Below, one piece after another: positions 17,202 through 27,942 of a stretch of DNA of 64,000 nucleotides (its first letter is position 1; each line of letters opens with the position of its first letter). Below the pieces are notes generated by a model. That model made no database searches, was not told the DNA's origin, and saw nothing but the letters and a program-made list of their open reading frames with translations. Made by a program: the position numbers and the translations under genes. This DNA comes from Pectobacterium aroidearum (GTDB lineage: Bacteria; Pseudomonadota; Gammaproteobacteria; Enterobacterales; Enterobacteriaceae): assembly GCF_015689195.1 (NCBI RefSeq), contig NZ_CP065044.1:2356001-2420000 (forward strand). The letters are read 5' to 3'.

Positions 17202-17221
17202 CACCGAATCATCGCTGACAC

Positions 17222-18229
<1,008 letters not shown>

Positions 18230-18260
18230 CTATTGGTTTGTGAATAAAAGGTTGGTTGTA

Positions 18261-18288
18261 AAATTACAAAAACCTTGCTGAGCGTCAA
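18261..18288 (-). promoter_or_regulatory. Putative gapA promoter
   Basis: The minus strand reads TTGACG, 16 bp, TAATTT about 45 nt before the gapA start, resembling from memory the E. coli gapA P1 promoter region. The -10 box is poor, so expression may use activators or alternative factors. Confidence 0.5.
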
Positions 18289-18427
18289 GCGGAATCGTGT
18301 CAATAGTTGCTGTAAGTCAAACCTATGACCAATCTTTGTGCGAAAACCGCTCGAGCCTGTAACTAAGTAACATCTAAGACTGATATGAGGGCGGAATGCA
18401 TCATATAAAGCCTGTGTTGTCTCAATA

Positions 18428-18443
18428 TGTGACGTGTATCACA
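18428..18443. promoter_or_regulatory. CRP binding site between gapA and msrB
   Basis: A perfect TGTGA-N6-TCACA palindrome in the 343-bp divergent region. Its centre is about 90 bp upstream of the predicted msrB start, a position used by class I CRP promoters, and about 155 bp upstream of the predicted gapA -35. Confidence 0.75.
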
Positions 18444-18490
18444 ATTAAATATTCATGCTAATAACATTCATAATATTAGGCCAGAACAGC

Positions 18491-18519
18491 CTGTCAGGTT
18501 GTTAATTTTTTGTTATAAT
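18491..18519 (+). promoter_or_regulatory. Putative msrB promoter
   Basis: A perfect TATAAT (18514-18519) is preceded at 17 bp by CTGTCA (4 of 6 matches to TTGACA). It is 42 nt upstream of the msrB start. Confidence 0.55.
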
Positions 18520-18560
18520 CAATGATTAATTGAATTGATAACACCCGCTGTGAGACTTCC

Positions 18561-18980
18561 ATGACTAACGACTCTGCTTCGCGTACCCCGTCCGATAACA
18601 CAGAACTGACAGAGATGCAGCGCTATGTCACCCAGCAACGCGGTACGGAACCTGCGTTTTCAGGCAAACTGCTGCATAACAAGCGCACCGGCGTTTACCA
18701 TTGCCTGTGCTGCCAGGCGCCGCTGTTTTACTCCGATAGCAAATATGACTCCGGTTGCGGCTGGCCTAGCTTCGATCAACCCGTCTCCTCAGAGGCTGTA
18801 CGCTATCTGGAAGATGATTCACACAATATGCGCCGTATCGAGATCCGCTGTGGGCAGTGTGATGCGCATCTGGGCCACGTTTTCCCTGATGGCCCGAAAA
18901 CCACCGGCGAGCGCTACTGCGTGAATTCAGCGTCGCTGAGCTTCATTGATGACGTTGATGGCGAGCGCGTTGACGGGTAA
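18561..18980 (+). CDS. msrB: Peptide-methionine (R)-S-oxide reductase
   Basis: A 139-residue MsrB (E. coli 137). Two CxxC pairs, in CLCCQAPLF and [12 protein letters not shown], bind the structural zinc. The catalytic cysteine is in RYCVNSASL near the C-terminus, and the [10 protein letters not shown] block contributes the substrate pocket. It reduces R-methionine sulfoxide residues in proteins using thioredoxin. Divergent from gapA as in E. coli. Confidence 0.96.
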   Translation: MTNDSASRTPSDNTELTEMQRYVTQQRGTEPAFSGKLLHNKRTGVYHCLCCQAPLFYSDSKYDSGCGWPSFDQPVSSEAVRYLEDDSHNMRRIEIRCGQCDAHLGHVFPDGPKTTGERYCVNSASLSFIDDVDGERVDG

Positions 18981-19126
18981 TCTGTGTGATGAATAGGGCG
19001 CGGTAGGCTGATATTACATAGCTTTAAACGATTCAGCTATCAGGTGTTCCTGTAACTACCTGTGCCGCTGTCAATAACAGAACTCAGTAAGCATAACTCT
19101 GACCTTTCTCGGAGCAGAAACCGGAT

Positions 19127-19405
19127 ATGGAACTCAATGATCTGATCGACGCTATGACGCCAGAAATTTACCAGCGCTTGGTCACGGCGGTAGAACTGGG
19201 CAAATGGCCAGATGGTGTCGCGTTGACGGCTGAACAGAAAGAGAACAGCCTGCAAATGGTGATGATGTGGCAGGCTCGCCATAATGAACAGGCTGAGCAC
19301 ATGACGATTGGCACCAATGGCGAAATTGTGATGAAAAGCAAGCAAGAACTGAAGCGCCAGTTTAGCGGTGCTGACGCCATTATTACGTTGAAACCTGAGC
19401 ATTGA
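19127..19405 (+). CDS. yeaC: YeaC, DUF1315 family protein
   Basis: A 92-residue small cytoplasmic protein matching E. coli YeaC (90 aa). The core YQRLVTAVELGKWPDGVALTAEQKENSLQMVMMWQARHN is almost identical to the E. coli protein, as is MVMKSKQEL-like VMKSKQELK near the end. Function unknown. It follows msrB by about 146 nt on the same strand, and is convergent with pncA, as in E. coli. Confidence 0.88.
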   Translation: MELNDLIDAMTPEIYQRLVTAVELGKWPDGVALTAEQKENSLQMVMMWQARHNEQAEHMTIGTNGEIVMKSKQELKRQFSGADAIITLKPEH

Positions 19406-19467
19406 AACCCGACCGTAACGTGTAAGTTGGTAGCCGCTGCCGCGATGTTGGGCGGCAGTGACGATAA

Positions 19468-20115
19468 CTAACGCGCGGAAGGCAGTGAGGCAAGAAACTC
19501 TGTCATGTCCGTAAGCGTCGCTCCACGCTGTGCCATCTCCCGTAATGCGGATTCGCTGTCATCGGGCGAAAGATTCAGGCCGCGACAACCGTCCACCAAT
19601 ACTTCGGTGTGATAACCCAGAGCAATTGCATCCCACACGCTGAACTTGACGCAATAATCTGTCGCCAGCCCCAGAATGGTCAAATGGGTGATGTGGTTGG
19701 CGTGTAGCCAGTCATCCAATTCGGTTTTTACTCGATGTCCGTTATCGAAAAAAGCGCTATAGCTATCGATCTCCGGCTGAGTCCCTTTTTGTATGATCCA
19801 TTGAATAGCAGACTGATTAAGTGCAGGATGGAAATCAGCGCCTGTCGTTCCCTGCACGCAATGAATCGGCCACCAGATCTGCGGCCATCCGTTTAGTTCG
19901 CCGATTTCTCCGATCTTGGTATTCGCATTCACGGCAAAGCAACCGTGGTTCTCGGGGTGCCAATCTTGAGTAGCGATCACGGTGACGCCCGCAGCCATGC
20001 AGGCTTCAATCGCGCGGTTGGCAACCGCAATGACGCGATCACCTTCGTCAACGGCTAATGCGCCGCCGGGACAAAAATCATTTTGTAAATCAACTAATAG
20101 CAATGCTTTTTTCAT
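19468..20115 (-). CDS. pncA: Nicotinamidase PncA
   Basis: A 215-residue isochorismatase-fold amidase. The catalytic Asp is in LLLVDLQNDFCPGGALAV, the metal-binding ATQDWHPENHGCFA block provides Asp and His residues, and the nucleophilic Cys is in GLATDYCVKFSVWDA. It hydrolyses nicotinamide to nicotinate in NAD salvage, and also activates pyrazinamide. It follows ansA by 19 nt on the same strand, forming the ansA-pncA operon known from E. coli. Confidence 0.95.
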   Translation of the reverse strand: MKKALLLVDLQNDFCPGGALAVDEGDRVIAVANRAIEACMAAGVTVIATQDWHPENHGCFAVNANTKIGEIGELNGWPQIWWPIHCVQGTTGADFHPALNQSAIQWIIQKGTQPEIDSYSAFFDNGHRVKTELDDWLHANHITHLTILGLATDYCVKFSVWDAIALGYHTEVLVDGCRGLNLSPDDSESALREMAQRGATLTDMTEFLASLPSAR

Positions 20116-20134
20116 TACCTACTCCGTGATTGAC

Positions 20135-21154
20135 TCAATCTTTATCGCTCAATTCTCCATGCAGGTTCTGCTGCATTAAATGGCGAATTTCATCGGCGCT
20201 TAAATCCTGCTGGCTCAATAAGTAATGCAGTTTGGTTAATGCGGCTTCAACGGTCATATCAAAGCCACTGATCACTCCCGCATGCGCCAGCGCATTGCCT
20301 GTCGCATAGCCGCCCATATTCACACGCCCGGAAATGCACTGCGTCAGGTTGACGACCACAATGCCGCGCGCGGAGGCTTCACGTAATTCGTGCAGCAAGC
20401 CGGGACTTTGCGGTGCGTTACCAACGCCGTAGGAGCGCAGGATGAGCGCCTTCACCGGTTGGCGAAGGAAATTACTGATGACATCGGCAGAAATGCCGGG
20501 ATAAATCGTAATCACCCCGATAGGCTGTGGCGTAATGTGATGCACTTTCAGCGGCGGGCAGTTGTTGCATTCTACGGTGGGTGCCAGCCGACGAATATGG
20601 ATACCCGCTTCCAGCAGTGGCGGGTAATTAGGGGAGGCGAAAGCATCAAAACCATCCGCATGAGCTTTGGTGGTGCGATTGCCGCGTAGCAGTTTGTTAT
20701 TGAAGAAGAGGGCAACTTCATTAATCGGATGATTAGCGGCAACGTATAGCGCGTTCAGCAGGTTGGTCTGGCCGTCCGAGCGCAATTCCGCTAATGGAAT
20801 TTGTGACCCTGTCACGATAACCGGCTTGGCCAGATTTTCCAGCATAAATGAGAGCGCAGAGGCGGTGAACGCCATCGTGTCAGTACCATGCAGAATCACG
20901 AAACCGTCGTAATCATCGTAGTGGTCTTGAATATCGTCCGCGATGGATTGCCAGTCTGCTGGCGTCATGTCGGACGAATCGATCAGCGGTTCATATTCAT
21001 GAATCGTAAACGATGGCATCTCTTCGCGATGGAATTCGGGCATTTTTGCCAACTGCTGCTGTAAATGACCGGATACCGGTACATAGCCATTCGCAGATCG
21101 CTGCATGCCGATGGTGCCGCCCGTGTAGGCGACATAAATGGATTTCTTTCGCAT
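20135..21154 (-). CDS. ansA: L-asparaginase I, cytoplasmic
   Basis: A 339-residue asparaginase (E. coli AnsA 338). The first active-site threonine is in VAYTGGTIG and the second in VILHGTDTMAFTASALSFML. No signal peptide is present, in agreement with the low-affinity cytoplasmic type I enzyme rather than the periplasmic AnsB. It hydrolyses asparagine to aspartate and ammonia. Upstream is an ERIC element, downstream is pncA (19-nt gap). Confidence 0.96.
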   Translation of the reverse strand: MRKKSIYVAYTGGTIGMQRSANGYVPVSGHLQQQLAKMPEFHREEMPSFTIHEYEPLIDSSDMTPADWQSIADDIQDHYDDYDGFVILHGTDTMAFTASALSFMLENLAKPVIVTGSQIPLAELRSDGQTNLLNALYVAANHPINEVALFFNNKLLRGNRTTKAHADGFDAFASPNYPPLLEAGIHIRRLAPTVECNNCPPLKVHHITPQPIGVITIYPGISADVISNFLRQPVKALILRSYGVGNAPQSPGLLHELREASARGIVVVNLTQCISGRVNMGGYATGNALAHAGVISGFDMTVEAALTKLHYLLSQQDLSADEIRHLMQQNLHGELSDKD

Positions 21155-21239
21155 GGTGGTGTGAGTAAGGATTAAACCAAGAATTATAGAGGGAAAAATA
21201 GCCCGATAATACTATCATAAGCAATGACTATTACCGGGC

Positions 21240-21509
21240 TATACCCGTCATACTTCAAGCTGCTTGTGCGTTGGCAATACTCGGCTCATTTCTGAGCCTC
21301 GCCCTGAAGGGCCGCCGCAAGCGGCGTTCAAATCGGCTAAGCCGATTTGTCCTTACTTACCCCAGTCACTTACTGGTGTAAGCTCCTGGGGATTCGTTCG
21401 GTTGCCGCGTTACAAGGCCCATAAATGAGCCTTGCCCTAGAGGGTCAACGCTTTGGCGTTGTTCAAAACGCTAGCGTTTTGTCACGCAACTCGAATTATT
21501 TAGGGTATA
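21240..21509. repeat. ERIC element with two inserted hairpin blocks
   Basis: A 270-bp element between ansA and sppA. Its left end TATACCCGTCATACTTCAAG and right end TCGAATTATTTAGGGTATA are the terminal inverted repeats of the enterobacterial repetitive intergenic consensus. The ERIC core (ACCCCAGTCACTTACT...GTAAGCTCCTGGGGATTC) is at 21359-21396. The standard element is about 127 bp; here extra blocks occupy about 21277-21352 (between left end and core) and 21411-21485 (between core and right end). Each block is a run of four hairpins. ERIC elements are non-coding, non-autonomous repeats that can fold in RNA and influence mRNA stability. Confidence 0.9.
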
Positions 21510-21530
21510 TATGTGCGCTTACTGTAAACG

Positions 21531-23381
21531 CTACCGGACTTCTCCGCAGTTAAGGCAAAATGCGTACCGGTTCTGCGGGTCGTTCAGGTTATTCATGATA
21601 GACGGCTGTGCCCGCACGACCTCCGCCAGCTGTGCGACCGGTGCCGGCAACATAGACTGAACGGCAACGGGCAGCAGGGCGTAAACGGAAGCGTTCACCT
21701 GATTCAGCATGGTGTCGAGCAGGCCGGGTTGTTCGGCATACCAGTTCAATTGATATTGTCCCAGTTTGGCCAACTCAGCGGCTTTCTTCACGGCGTCATC
21801 AAAATCACCGATCTGATCGACCAGACCATTTTCTTTCGCATCGCTACCGACCCAAACGTGACCTTGCGCGATCTGATCGATTTGCTCCGGCGTTTTCTTA
21901 CGTGCCTGTGCCACGATATCGATAAAGTTCTTATAGCCGCGTTCAATACTCAACTGCATCATCTGCGAGAATTCAGGTGGCAGGGATTTGGTAATCGACA
22001 GATCGGCCAGTGGGGAGGTGGCAACGCCATCCGTATGGACGCCAAGGCTTTCCAGCGAGTTTTCGAACGTGGTAATCACGCCAAAAATGCCGATAGAGCC
22101 TGTCAGCGTACTGGCGCTGGAGATGATCGCGTTTGCTGGCGTTGAGATCCAGTAGCCACCCGATGCTGCCATACCGCCCATAGATACCACGATCGGTTTG
22201 CCCGCCAGACGGAGTGCCATCAGTTCCGAGCGAATCAGCTCCGACGCAGTGACGCTACCACCGGGGCTATTGACGCGCAGTACCAGTGCCTTGACTTTAG
22301 GATCGAGGCGTGCGGCACGAATTTGCGCTGCTGTGGTATCGCCACCGACCATTCCCGGAGTTTCCGGCCCGTCAATGATTGCACCATTAGCAAACACAAC
22401 CGCGATCTGGTTGTTGTTTTGCACTGGCGGTTTGACGACGTAATCGTAGATGCTGACGAAGTTAAAATTGTTTTTCTGACTATTCCAACCGAACGCTTTA
22501 ACCAGCGACTGTTCGGTCATGGAACGTGATGCCACTTCATCAACCAGTTTGTTGTCCAGTGCATAGCGTGCGGTATCGCCCTGAACGGACTGTAAGCCTG
22601 CAATGATACCCGCAGCACCAGGGAAAAGTTGCTGAGGCGTAATCTGGCGGTTAGCGGAAACTGTATTTAAATACTGTTGCCACAGCGCATTAATCCAACG
22701 ACCATCGGCATCGCGCGCCGCAGGGGACATATCGTCACGCAGATACGGTTCAACGGCTGACTTATAGGTGCCCACACGGAAGATATTGGTGGTCACTTTC
22801 AGTTTGTCGAGCATGGATTTGAAGTAGAGATTGTTGGTCGCAAAACCGTGCAGATCGACGCTACCTTGTGGCGTCAATGACACCGTATTGGCAAAACTGG
22901 CCAAATAATATTGAGACTGGTTGTAGCTGTCGCCGACTGCATAAATGGGTTTACCGCTATCGCGGAATTCGCGCAGCGCCTTACCAATATATTGTAAGGA
23001 CGGTTGATCGGCACCAGTGAAGTCGCTGAGATCCAGCACCATTCCTGTGATGTTGTCGTCGCTTTTTGCCTGACGAATACTGTCGACGATATCAAACAGT
23101 GAATTTTCCTGACGACGGTTGTTCGATGCGCCGAAGAATTCGCGCCCTAATTGGCGCAGTTTGTTATTGACGGTGGGTTGATCAACGACCACACCCGTTA
23201 GATCGACCAGCAGCGCACCCTTCGTGGCTGCTTCCGGCGTTGTTTTTACCTGTGAGTAGATCCCAACGCCAACCAGAATCAGGGCGATAAGGAAAATATT
23301 GAGAATAAATTCTCTGATAAAATTAAGCAGACGCCATGTCCACTTAAAAAATCCACTAAAAATTCGCCACAATGTGCGCAT
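21531..23381 (-). CDS. sppA: Signal peptide peptidase SppA (protease IV), 67K type
   Basis: A 616-residue duplicated S49 peptidase (E. coli 618). One N-terminal membrane anchor (FILNIFLIALILVGVGIYS, about residues 25-45) is followed by two ClpP-like domains. The catalytic Ser is in the C-terminal half within SMGGMAASGGYWIS. The general-base Lys is in the N-terminal half within FRVGTYKSAVEPYLRDDMS. It degrades cleaved signal peptides in the inner membrane. It is divergent from ydjA, as in E. coli. Confidence 0.96.
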   Translation of the reverse strand: MRTLWRIFSGFFKWTWRLLNFIREFILNIFLIALILVGVGIYSQVKTTPEAATKGALLVDLTGVVVDQPTVNNKLRQLGREFFGASNNRRQENSLFDIVDSIRQAKSDDNITGMVLDLSDFTGADQPSLQYIGKALREFRDSGKPIYAVGDSYNQSQYYLASFANTVSLTPQGSVDLHGFATNNLYFKSMLDKLKVTTNIFRVGTYKSAVEPYLRDDMSPAARDADGRWINALWQQYLNTVSANRQITPQQLFPGAAGIIAGLQSVQGDTARYALDNKLVDEVASRSMTEQSLVKAFGWNSQKNNFNFVSIYDYVVKPPVQNNNQIAVVFANGAIIDGPETPGMVGGDTTAAQIRAARLDPKVKALVLRVNSPGGSVTASELIRSELMALRLAGKPIVVSMGGMAASGGYWISTPANAIISSASTLTGSIGIFGVITTFENSLESLGVHTDGVATSPLADLSITKSLPPEFSQMMQLSIERGYKNFIDIVAQARKKTPEQIDQIAQGHVWVGSDAKENGLVDQIGDFDDAVKKAAELAKLGQYQLNWYAEQPGLLDTMLNQVNASVYALLPVAVQSMLPAPVAQLAEVVRAQPSIMNNLNDPQNRYAFCLNCGEVR

Positions 23382-23684
23382 GATATCTCCATGAACGGGT
23401 AAACAACGTGTGCTCTACGTCCTTCAACTCGCCCTTTGGCAAGTGATGAAGCACAAGGCGTGATAGTATCCTAATGAGCGGACAGTAAAAAGTCAGCATT
23501 AAATCGCCGCGGAGGCGCGCCCTGTCGGGGTTATCTTGTAACAAAACTTCTACTTGTGCTAACGTGGCGCGCAACGTTGCCGTACCCCTGTTTTTACCGT
23601 AAACATCGTTTTAGCGTAAATAGTGCTTCTACCGTAGAAATAGGGTGTATCGCAGAAATTATATTGCCATACAGGAGATGTGCG
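23382..23684. other. sppA-ydjA intergenic region
   Basis: About 300 bp between divergent genes. Open reading frames that extend into it from ydjA lack a start signal. I see no repeat, RNA gene or clear operator. Confidence 0.5.
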
Positions 23685-24236
23685 ATGGATGCTCTTGAAT
23701 TGCTATTGAATCGTCGTTCGGCCTCGCGCCTGACCGCGCCAGCACCGACGGGTGACGCATTGAATAACATTATCCACGCGGGTATGCGTGCGCCGGATCA
23801 TGGTGCCATGCAGCCGTGGCGCTTTTTTATGATCGAAAATGACGGTCTGGATCGTTTTAGTTCGCTACTGACTCGTGCGGCGCAGCAGGAAGGGCTGGAT
23901 GACGCCGGTATCGATAAGGCACGTCAGGCTCCTTATCGCGCCCCGCTGATTATTACCGTTGTCGCGCATTGTGAAGAGAACCCGAAAGTCCCGCTTTGGG
24001 AGCAAATTGTCTCCGCTGGCTGTGCCGTTCAGGCTATGCAAATGGCTGCATTGGCTCAGGGCTTTAACGGTATCTGGCGTAGCGGTGCCTGGACGCACAA
24101 TGCGCTGGTACGCGAAGCGTTCAACTGTCGTGAACAGGATGAAATTGTCGGTTTCCTCTATCTTGGGACGCCACAGCTCAAAGCCTCGACTACGGTCACG
24201 CCGCTTGATACTGACACGTTTGTTCACTACTTCTGA
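23685..24236 (+). CDS. ydjA: Nitroreductase family protein YdjA
   Basis: A 183-residue FMN-dependent nitroreductase-like protein, the same length as E. coli YdjA. It begins [16 protein letters not shown], with the FMN-contacting RRSASR and the [11 protein letters not shown] block, and ends with [16 protein letters not shown]. The start at 23685 is set by homology and an AGGAG site 7 nt upstream; the open frame begins 43 codons earlier. It probably reduces nitro compounds or quinones; the physiological substrate is not known. In E. coli it is followed by selD, then topB, but here topB follows directly. Confidence 0.93.
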   Translation: MDALELLLNRRSASRLTAPAPTGDALNNIIHAGMRAPDHGAMQPWRFFMIENDGLDRFSSLLTRAAQQEGLDDAGIDKARQAPYRAPLIITVVAHCEENPKVPLWEQIVSAGCAVQAMQMAALAQGFNGIWRSGAWTHNALVREAFNCREQDEIVGFLYLGTPQLKASTTVTPLDTDTFVHYF

Positions 24237-24336
24237 TTGCCATCTTTTGAAGAATATCGATTTCCCACCCGTTTTACAGCGTGCTTTCCCGCGAATTACG
24301 CGGGAAATGCCTAGCCTGTGTGCGATAGGGTGAATA

Positions 24337-26262
24337 ATGCGACTTTTTATTGCCGAAAAGCCCAGCCTTGCGCGGGCGATTGCAGACGTGTTACCCAAAC
24401 CGCATCGACGCGGCGATGGCTTTATTGCCTGCGGCCAGAATGATGTCGTGACGTGGTGCGTAGGACACCTGCTGGAGCAGGCGCAGCCGGATGTTTATGA
24501 TGCGCGCTACGCCCGGTGGTCTCTTGCCGATTTACCTATCATTCCTCAGAAATGGCTGCTGCAACCGCGTCCCTCGGTCAGTAAGCAGCTGAACACCATA
24601 AAAAAACTCCTGAATGATGCCAGCGAAGTGATTCACGCGGGAGATCCCGATCGTGAAGGGCAACTGCTGGTGGATGAGGTGCTGGAATATCTGGCTCTGC
24701 CGGAAGAAAAACGCCAGCAGGTGCGTCGTTGCCTGATCAACGATCTCAACCCACAAGCGGTAGAGCGCGCGGTTTCTCGTTTGCGTGAGAACCGAGAGTT
24801 CATTCCTTTGTGCGTGTCGGCACTGGCGCGTTCCCGTGCGGATTGGCTCTACGGCATAAACATGACCCGTGCCTATACGCTATTAGGACGCAATGCTGGC
24901 TATGATGGCGTGTTGTCGGTTGGCCGCGTGCAAACGCCGGTGCTGGGACTGGTGGTGCGGCGGGATGAAGAAATCGAAAACTTCGTTCCCAAAGATTACT
25001 TTGAAGTGAAAGCCCATATCGTGACGCCTGCCGATGAGCGCTTTGTCGCACTCTGGCAGCCCAGCGAATCCTGTGAACCTTATCAGGATGAAGAAGGGCG
25101 GTTATTGCATCGTTCTCTGGCAGAACATGTCGTCAAACGTATTGAAGGCCAGCCCGCGTTTGTCACCAGCTATAATGATAAACGGGAATCGGAAACTGCG
25201 CCGCTACCTTATTCGCTGTCGACACTACAGATCGAAGCGGCGAAGCGTTTCGGGCTGAGTGCTCAACAAGTGCTGGATGTGTGCCAGAAACTCTATGAAA
25301 CCCATAAGCTGATCACCTATCCGCGTTCTGATTGCCGCTATCTGCCCGAGGAACATTTTGCCGGGCGTCATGCCGTCTTAAACGCGATATCCGTACACCA
25401 GCCCGATCTGCTGCCACAGCCGGTTATGGATGTGGATCGACGCAACCGTTGCTGGGACGATGGTAAGGTCGATGCTCACCACGCAATTATTCCTACCGCT
25501 CGTAGCGCAAGCGCCTCGCTGACGGAAAATGAGCGTAAAGTGTATGGTTTAGTTGCGCGGCAATACATCATGCAATTTTGCCCAGACGCCGTGTTCCGCA
25601 AGTGTGTCATTGAACTGGATATTGCGGGGGGTAAATTTATTGCCAAAGCGCGGTTCCTGGCCGAAGCCGGATGGCGCACGCTGCTGGGCGGTAAAGAACG
25701 CGACGAAGAAAACGAAGGCATGCCGTTGCCTGTGGTGGCAAAAGGTGATGAGCTACTATGTGAACGCGGTGAAGTCGTTGAGCGCCAAACGCAGCCGCCA
25801 CGACCGTTTACCGATGCGACGTTGCTGTCGGCGATGACAGGGATCGCGCGTTTTGTGCAGGATAAAGAACTGAAGAAAATCCTGCGGGCGACCGATGGAT
25901 TAGGCACAGAGGCGACGCGAGCAGGTATCATCGAATTATTATTTAAACGGACGTTTCTGTTTAAGAAAGCGCGCTATATTCACGCGAGTGAAGCGGGACG
26001 GGCGTTGATTCACTCACTGCCTGCCAGTGCAGCACACCCAGACATGACGGCGCACTGGGAAGCCACGTTGACGCAAATCAGCGAGAAGAAATGCCGCTAT
26101 CAGGATTTTATGCAGCCGCTGACCCATTCCTTGCAGGAGTTGATTCAGCAGGCCAAACAAAACGGCGCGGTGAGAGCGTTTAAAGGGCTTTCTGCGCAGC
26201 AGTCGGGTGCCGCAAAACGGCGCAAGCCTCAGACTAAAAAAGCGAAGGAGCAGGAGCAATGA
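24337..26262 (+). CDS. topB: DNA topoisomerase III
   Basis: A 641-residue type IA topoisomerase (E. coli TopB 653). The N-terminal Toprim domain contains [12 protein letters not shown] with the catalytic Glu and the [10 protein letters not shown] (DxD-like) metal motif. The DNA-cleaving tyrosine is Tyr328 in [14 protein letters not shown] lysine-rich C-terminal tail replaces a zinc domain. It relaxes negatively supercoiled DNA and decatenates replication intermediates. The stop overlaps ynjH by 4 nt. The gene starts 100 nt after ydjA, and no selD is present in this gap. Confidence 0.97.
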   Translation: MRLFIAEKPSLARAIADVLPKPHRRGDGFIACGQNDVVTWCVGHLLEQAQPDVYDARYARWSLADLPIIPQKWLLQPRPSVSKQLNTIKKLLNDASEVIHAGDPDREGQLLVDEVLEYLALPEEKRQQVRRCLINDLNPQAVERAVSRLRENREFIPLCVSALARSRADWLYGINMTRAYTLLGRNAGYDGVLSVGRVQTPVLGLVVRRDEEIENFVPKDYFEVKAHIVTPADERFVALWQPSESCEPYQDEEGRLLHRSLAEHVVKRIEGQPAFVTSYNDKRESETAPLPYSLSTLQIEAAKRFGLSAQQVLDVCQKLYETHKLITYPRSDCRYLPEEHFAGRHAVLNAISVHQPDLLPQPVMDVDRRNRCWDDGKVDAHHAIIPTARSASASLTENERKVYGLVARQYIMQFCPDAVFRKCVIELDIAGGKFIAKARFLAEAGWRTLLGGKERDEENEGMPLPVVAKGDELLCERGEVVERQTQPPRPFTDATLLSAMTGIARFVQDKELKKILRATDGLGTEATRAGIIELLFKRTFLFKKARYIHASEAGRALIHSLPASAAHPDMTAHWEATLTQISEKKCRYQDFMQPLTHSLQELIQQAKQNGAVRAFKGLSAQQSGAAKRRKPQTKKAKEQEQ

Positions 26263-26549
26263 AATCGTTAGTGTCTTTGTGTTTCGCCAGTGTGATACTG
26301 GTGCTGCCCACGCTGGCACAGGCTAATCGCGGCGGAACGGATATTGTGGTTCCCGTGCCACCGGAAGTGTGGGGCGCGGGTACGACGGTGCGGGAGCAAA
26401 ATAACAACTGCCTGCGCTGTTGTGTGTATGAGAACCGTAACTATTCTGAAGGTGCGGTGCTAAAGGTTGAAGGCGTGATTCTGCAATGCGTGCGGGACAA
26501 ACAAACGCTGGGAACCAACAACCTGATATGGCAGGTGGTTAAGCAATAA
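26259..26549 (+). CDS. ynjH: YnjH-like exported protein, DUF1496
   Basis: A 96-residue precursor with a 22-residue signal peptide ([22 protein letters not shown]). The mature part contains a distinctive [27 protein letters not shown] motif with four cysteines, the DUF1496 signature, shared with E. coli YnjH (about 90 aa). It is expected to be periplasmic and disulfide-containing; the function is unknown. The ATGA overlap with topB implies translational coupling, and a hairpin terminator follows at 26594. Confidence 0.82.
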   Translation: MKSLVSLCFASVILVLPTLAQANRGGTDIVVPVPPEVWGAGTTVREQNNNCLRCCVYENRNYSEGAVLKVEGVILQCVRDKQTLGTNNLIWQVVKQ

Positions 26550-26593
26550 CGGAGCGATAAGAGAGTATTACGCTTAATCTTCCCACTGCTTTT

Positions 26594-26635
26594 TATCCCC
26601 GCTGCGATTTGATGCGCTGCGGGGATATTGTTTTT
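26594..26635 (+). terminator. Terminator after ynjH
   Basis: Stem TATCCCCGC / GCGGGGATA with a 16-nt loop is followed by TTGTTTTT on the plus strand, 45 nt past the ynjH stop. Confidence 0.7.
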
Positions 26636-26684
26636 ACCGCGTACTGTTTGTTACCACGTACTGTTTGTTACCACGCACTGCCTT
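26634..26684. repeat. Three 17-bp tandem repeats
   Basis: Units TTACCGCGTACTGTTTG, TTACCACGTACTGTTTG and TTACCACGCACTGCCTT follow head to tail between ynjH and xthA. No function is apparent; it could vary in copy number by slippage. Confidence 0.7.
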
Positions 26685-26717
26685 TACAACGTACGCTTTC
26701 TACAGAGCAATCTGTTT

Positions 26718-27524
26718 CTATAGCGCAAATTGTGCCCAAATTGGCGCATGGTCAGACGGTTTTTCCATTCCACGAATATCGTAGTCAATACCGGTAGCAA
26801 CACAGCGGTCGGCCAGGAAGTTGCTGGCGAGAATCAGGTCGATACGCAGGCCGCGGTTGTCATCGAACCCGGCTGAGCGGTAATCAAACCACGAAAAACG
26901 ATCGTTGCTCTCTGGGTTGGCGGCACGGAAAGTGTCAATCAGTCCCCAGCCTTGCAAACGCGCCATCCATTCACGTTCTTCCGGTAGGAAAGAACATTTA
27001 CCCGTGCGTAACCAGCGCTTGCGATTCTCTTCGCCAATGCCGATATCCAGATCGGTGGGGCTGATATTGACATCGCCCATCACGATCAGCGGTTGTGTGG
27101 CGCTGTGGTGCTGTTCCAGATAGGTTTGCAAATCCTGATAGAAACGCGTCTTCGCGGGGAATTTCACTGGATGATCACGGCTTTCTCCCTGTGGAAAATA
27201 TCCGTTAACGATTGTGAAGGTGCCATGTTCAGTGGCGAAATCCGCCATAATGATTCGGCGCTGCGCATCGTCTTCATCCGTTGGGAAACCACGACGCACC
27301 GCAATCGGCTGCGTTTTACACAGCAGGGCGACGCCGTAGTGTCCTTTTTGCCCATGATAATAAACGTGGTAGCCGTACTGGCTGACATCCTCTAACGGAA
27401 ACATGTCATCGTGGACTTTTGTTTCCTGCAACCCGATCACATCTGGCTGGTGTTGTTCGATAATGGCGGCCAACTGATGAGGGCGCGCCCGCAGACCATT
27501 GATATTAAAAGATACAACTTTCAT
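26718..27524 (-). CDS. xthA: Exonuclease III
   Basis: A 268-residue EEP-superfamily nuclease of E. coli length. Conserved motifs are [27 protein letters not shown] with the metal-binding Glu, [24 protein letters not shown], and SDHAPIWA at the end with the catalytic Asp-His pair. It removes 3' blocks and acts as the main AP endonuclease in base-excision repair. The start at 27524 is set by homology ([15 protein letters not shown]); the frame opens four codons earlier. Confidence 0.97.
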   Translation of the reverse strand: MKVVSFNINGLRARPHQLAAIIEQHQPDVIGLQETKVHDDMFPLEDVSQYGYHVYYHGQKGHYGVALLCKTQPIAVRRGFPTDEDDAQRRIIMADFATEHGTFTIVNGYFPQGESRDHPVKFPAKTRFYQDLQTYLEQHHSATQPLIVMGDVNISPTDLDIGIGEENRKRWLRTGKCSFLPEEREWMARLQGWGLIDTFRAANPESNDRFSWFDYRSAGFDDNRGLRIDLILASNFLADRCVATGIDYDIRGMEKPSDHAPIWAQFAL

Positions 27525-27727
27525 GTTCGCTGCCATTCGCTAAAAAATGTGACCAGATGGTAGCAGAAAATGAGGTATGCCGTCACGGCGAGGCGAGGCT
27601 TTAGGCTGTCGTTAATGAACGTATTGCCGTTGCTCCAGAGGCGGTTAGCGCAGATGAGAATCGTTGAAAATAAGATTCACTTATATTCAGTTGAACCTAA
27701 GCCTTGTCGGCCGTTATACTCCGCACC

Positions 27728-27921
27728 TCGCAGGAGAGAGGGCACATAGTATAAGTAATACTATAACGCTCCGCCGAAGGCGCAAACTCCCATAATCGCT
27801 CAGGCTACCCTAACTGCGAATTCTATTGAAGCCAACTGGAGAGAGGTTGCAATGCAACCCACCGAAGGGGCAAGCAGCACGGCTGCGTAAACTCTCAGGT
27901 AAAGCGGACAGAGGGAGTGGC
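27728..27921 (+). ncRNA. Tandem glycine riboswitch
   Basis: Two glycine aptamers in series. Aptamer 1 spans about 27728-27819, closed by CTCGCAG / CTGCGA, with CCGCCGAAGGCGCAA and CGCTCAGGCTACC. Aptamer 2 spans about 27830-27921, with GGAGAGAGG, the signature CACCGAAGGGGCAAG, AAACTCTCAGGTAAA and GGACAGAGGG, closed by GCCA / TGGC. It immediately precedes a GTG start at 27943, with AGGAT close by, so control is probably at translation initiation or by a downstream structure. Glycine binding usually switches expression on in tandem designs. Aptamer 2 matches the consensus better than aptamer 1. Confidence 0.93.
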
Positions 27922-27942
27922 ACATTTCACAGGATAACTTGT

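Noticed and set aside
21240-21509. Element considered as an insertion sequence or MITE of an active transposon
   Set aside because: Ends and core are those of ERIC; no transposase and no target-site duplication was identified.
27826-27942. N-terminal extension of the TRIC protein
   Set aside because: These codons are the second glycine aptamer; the GTG at 27943 matches the family start.
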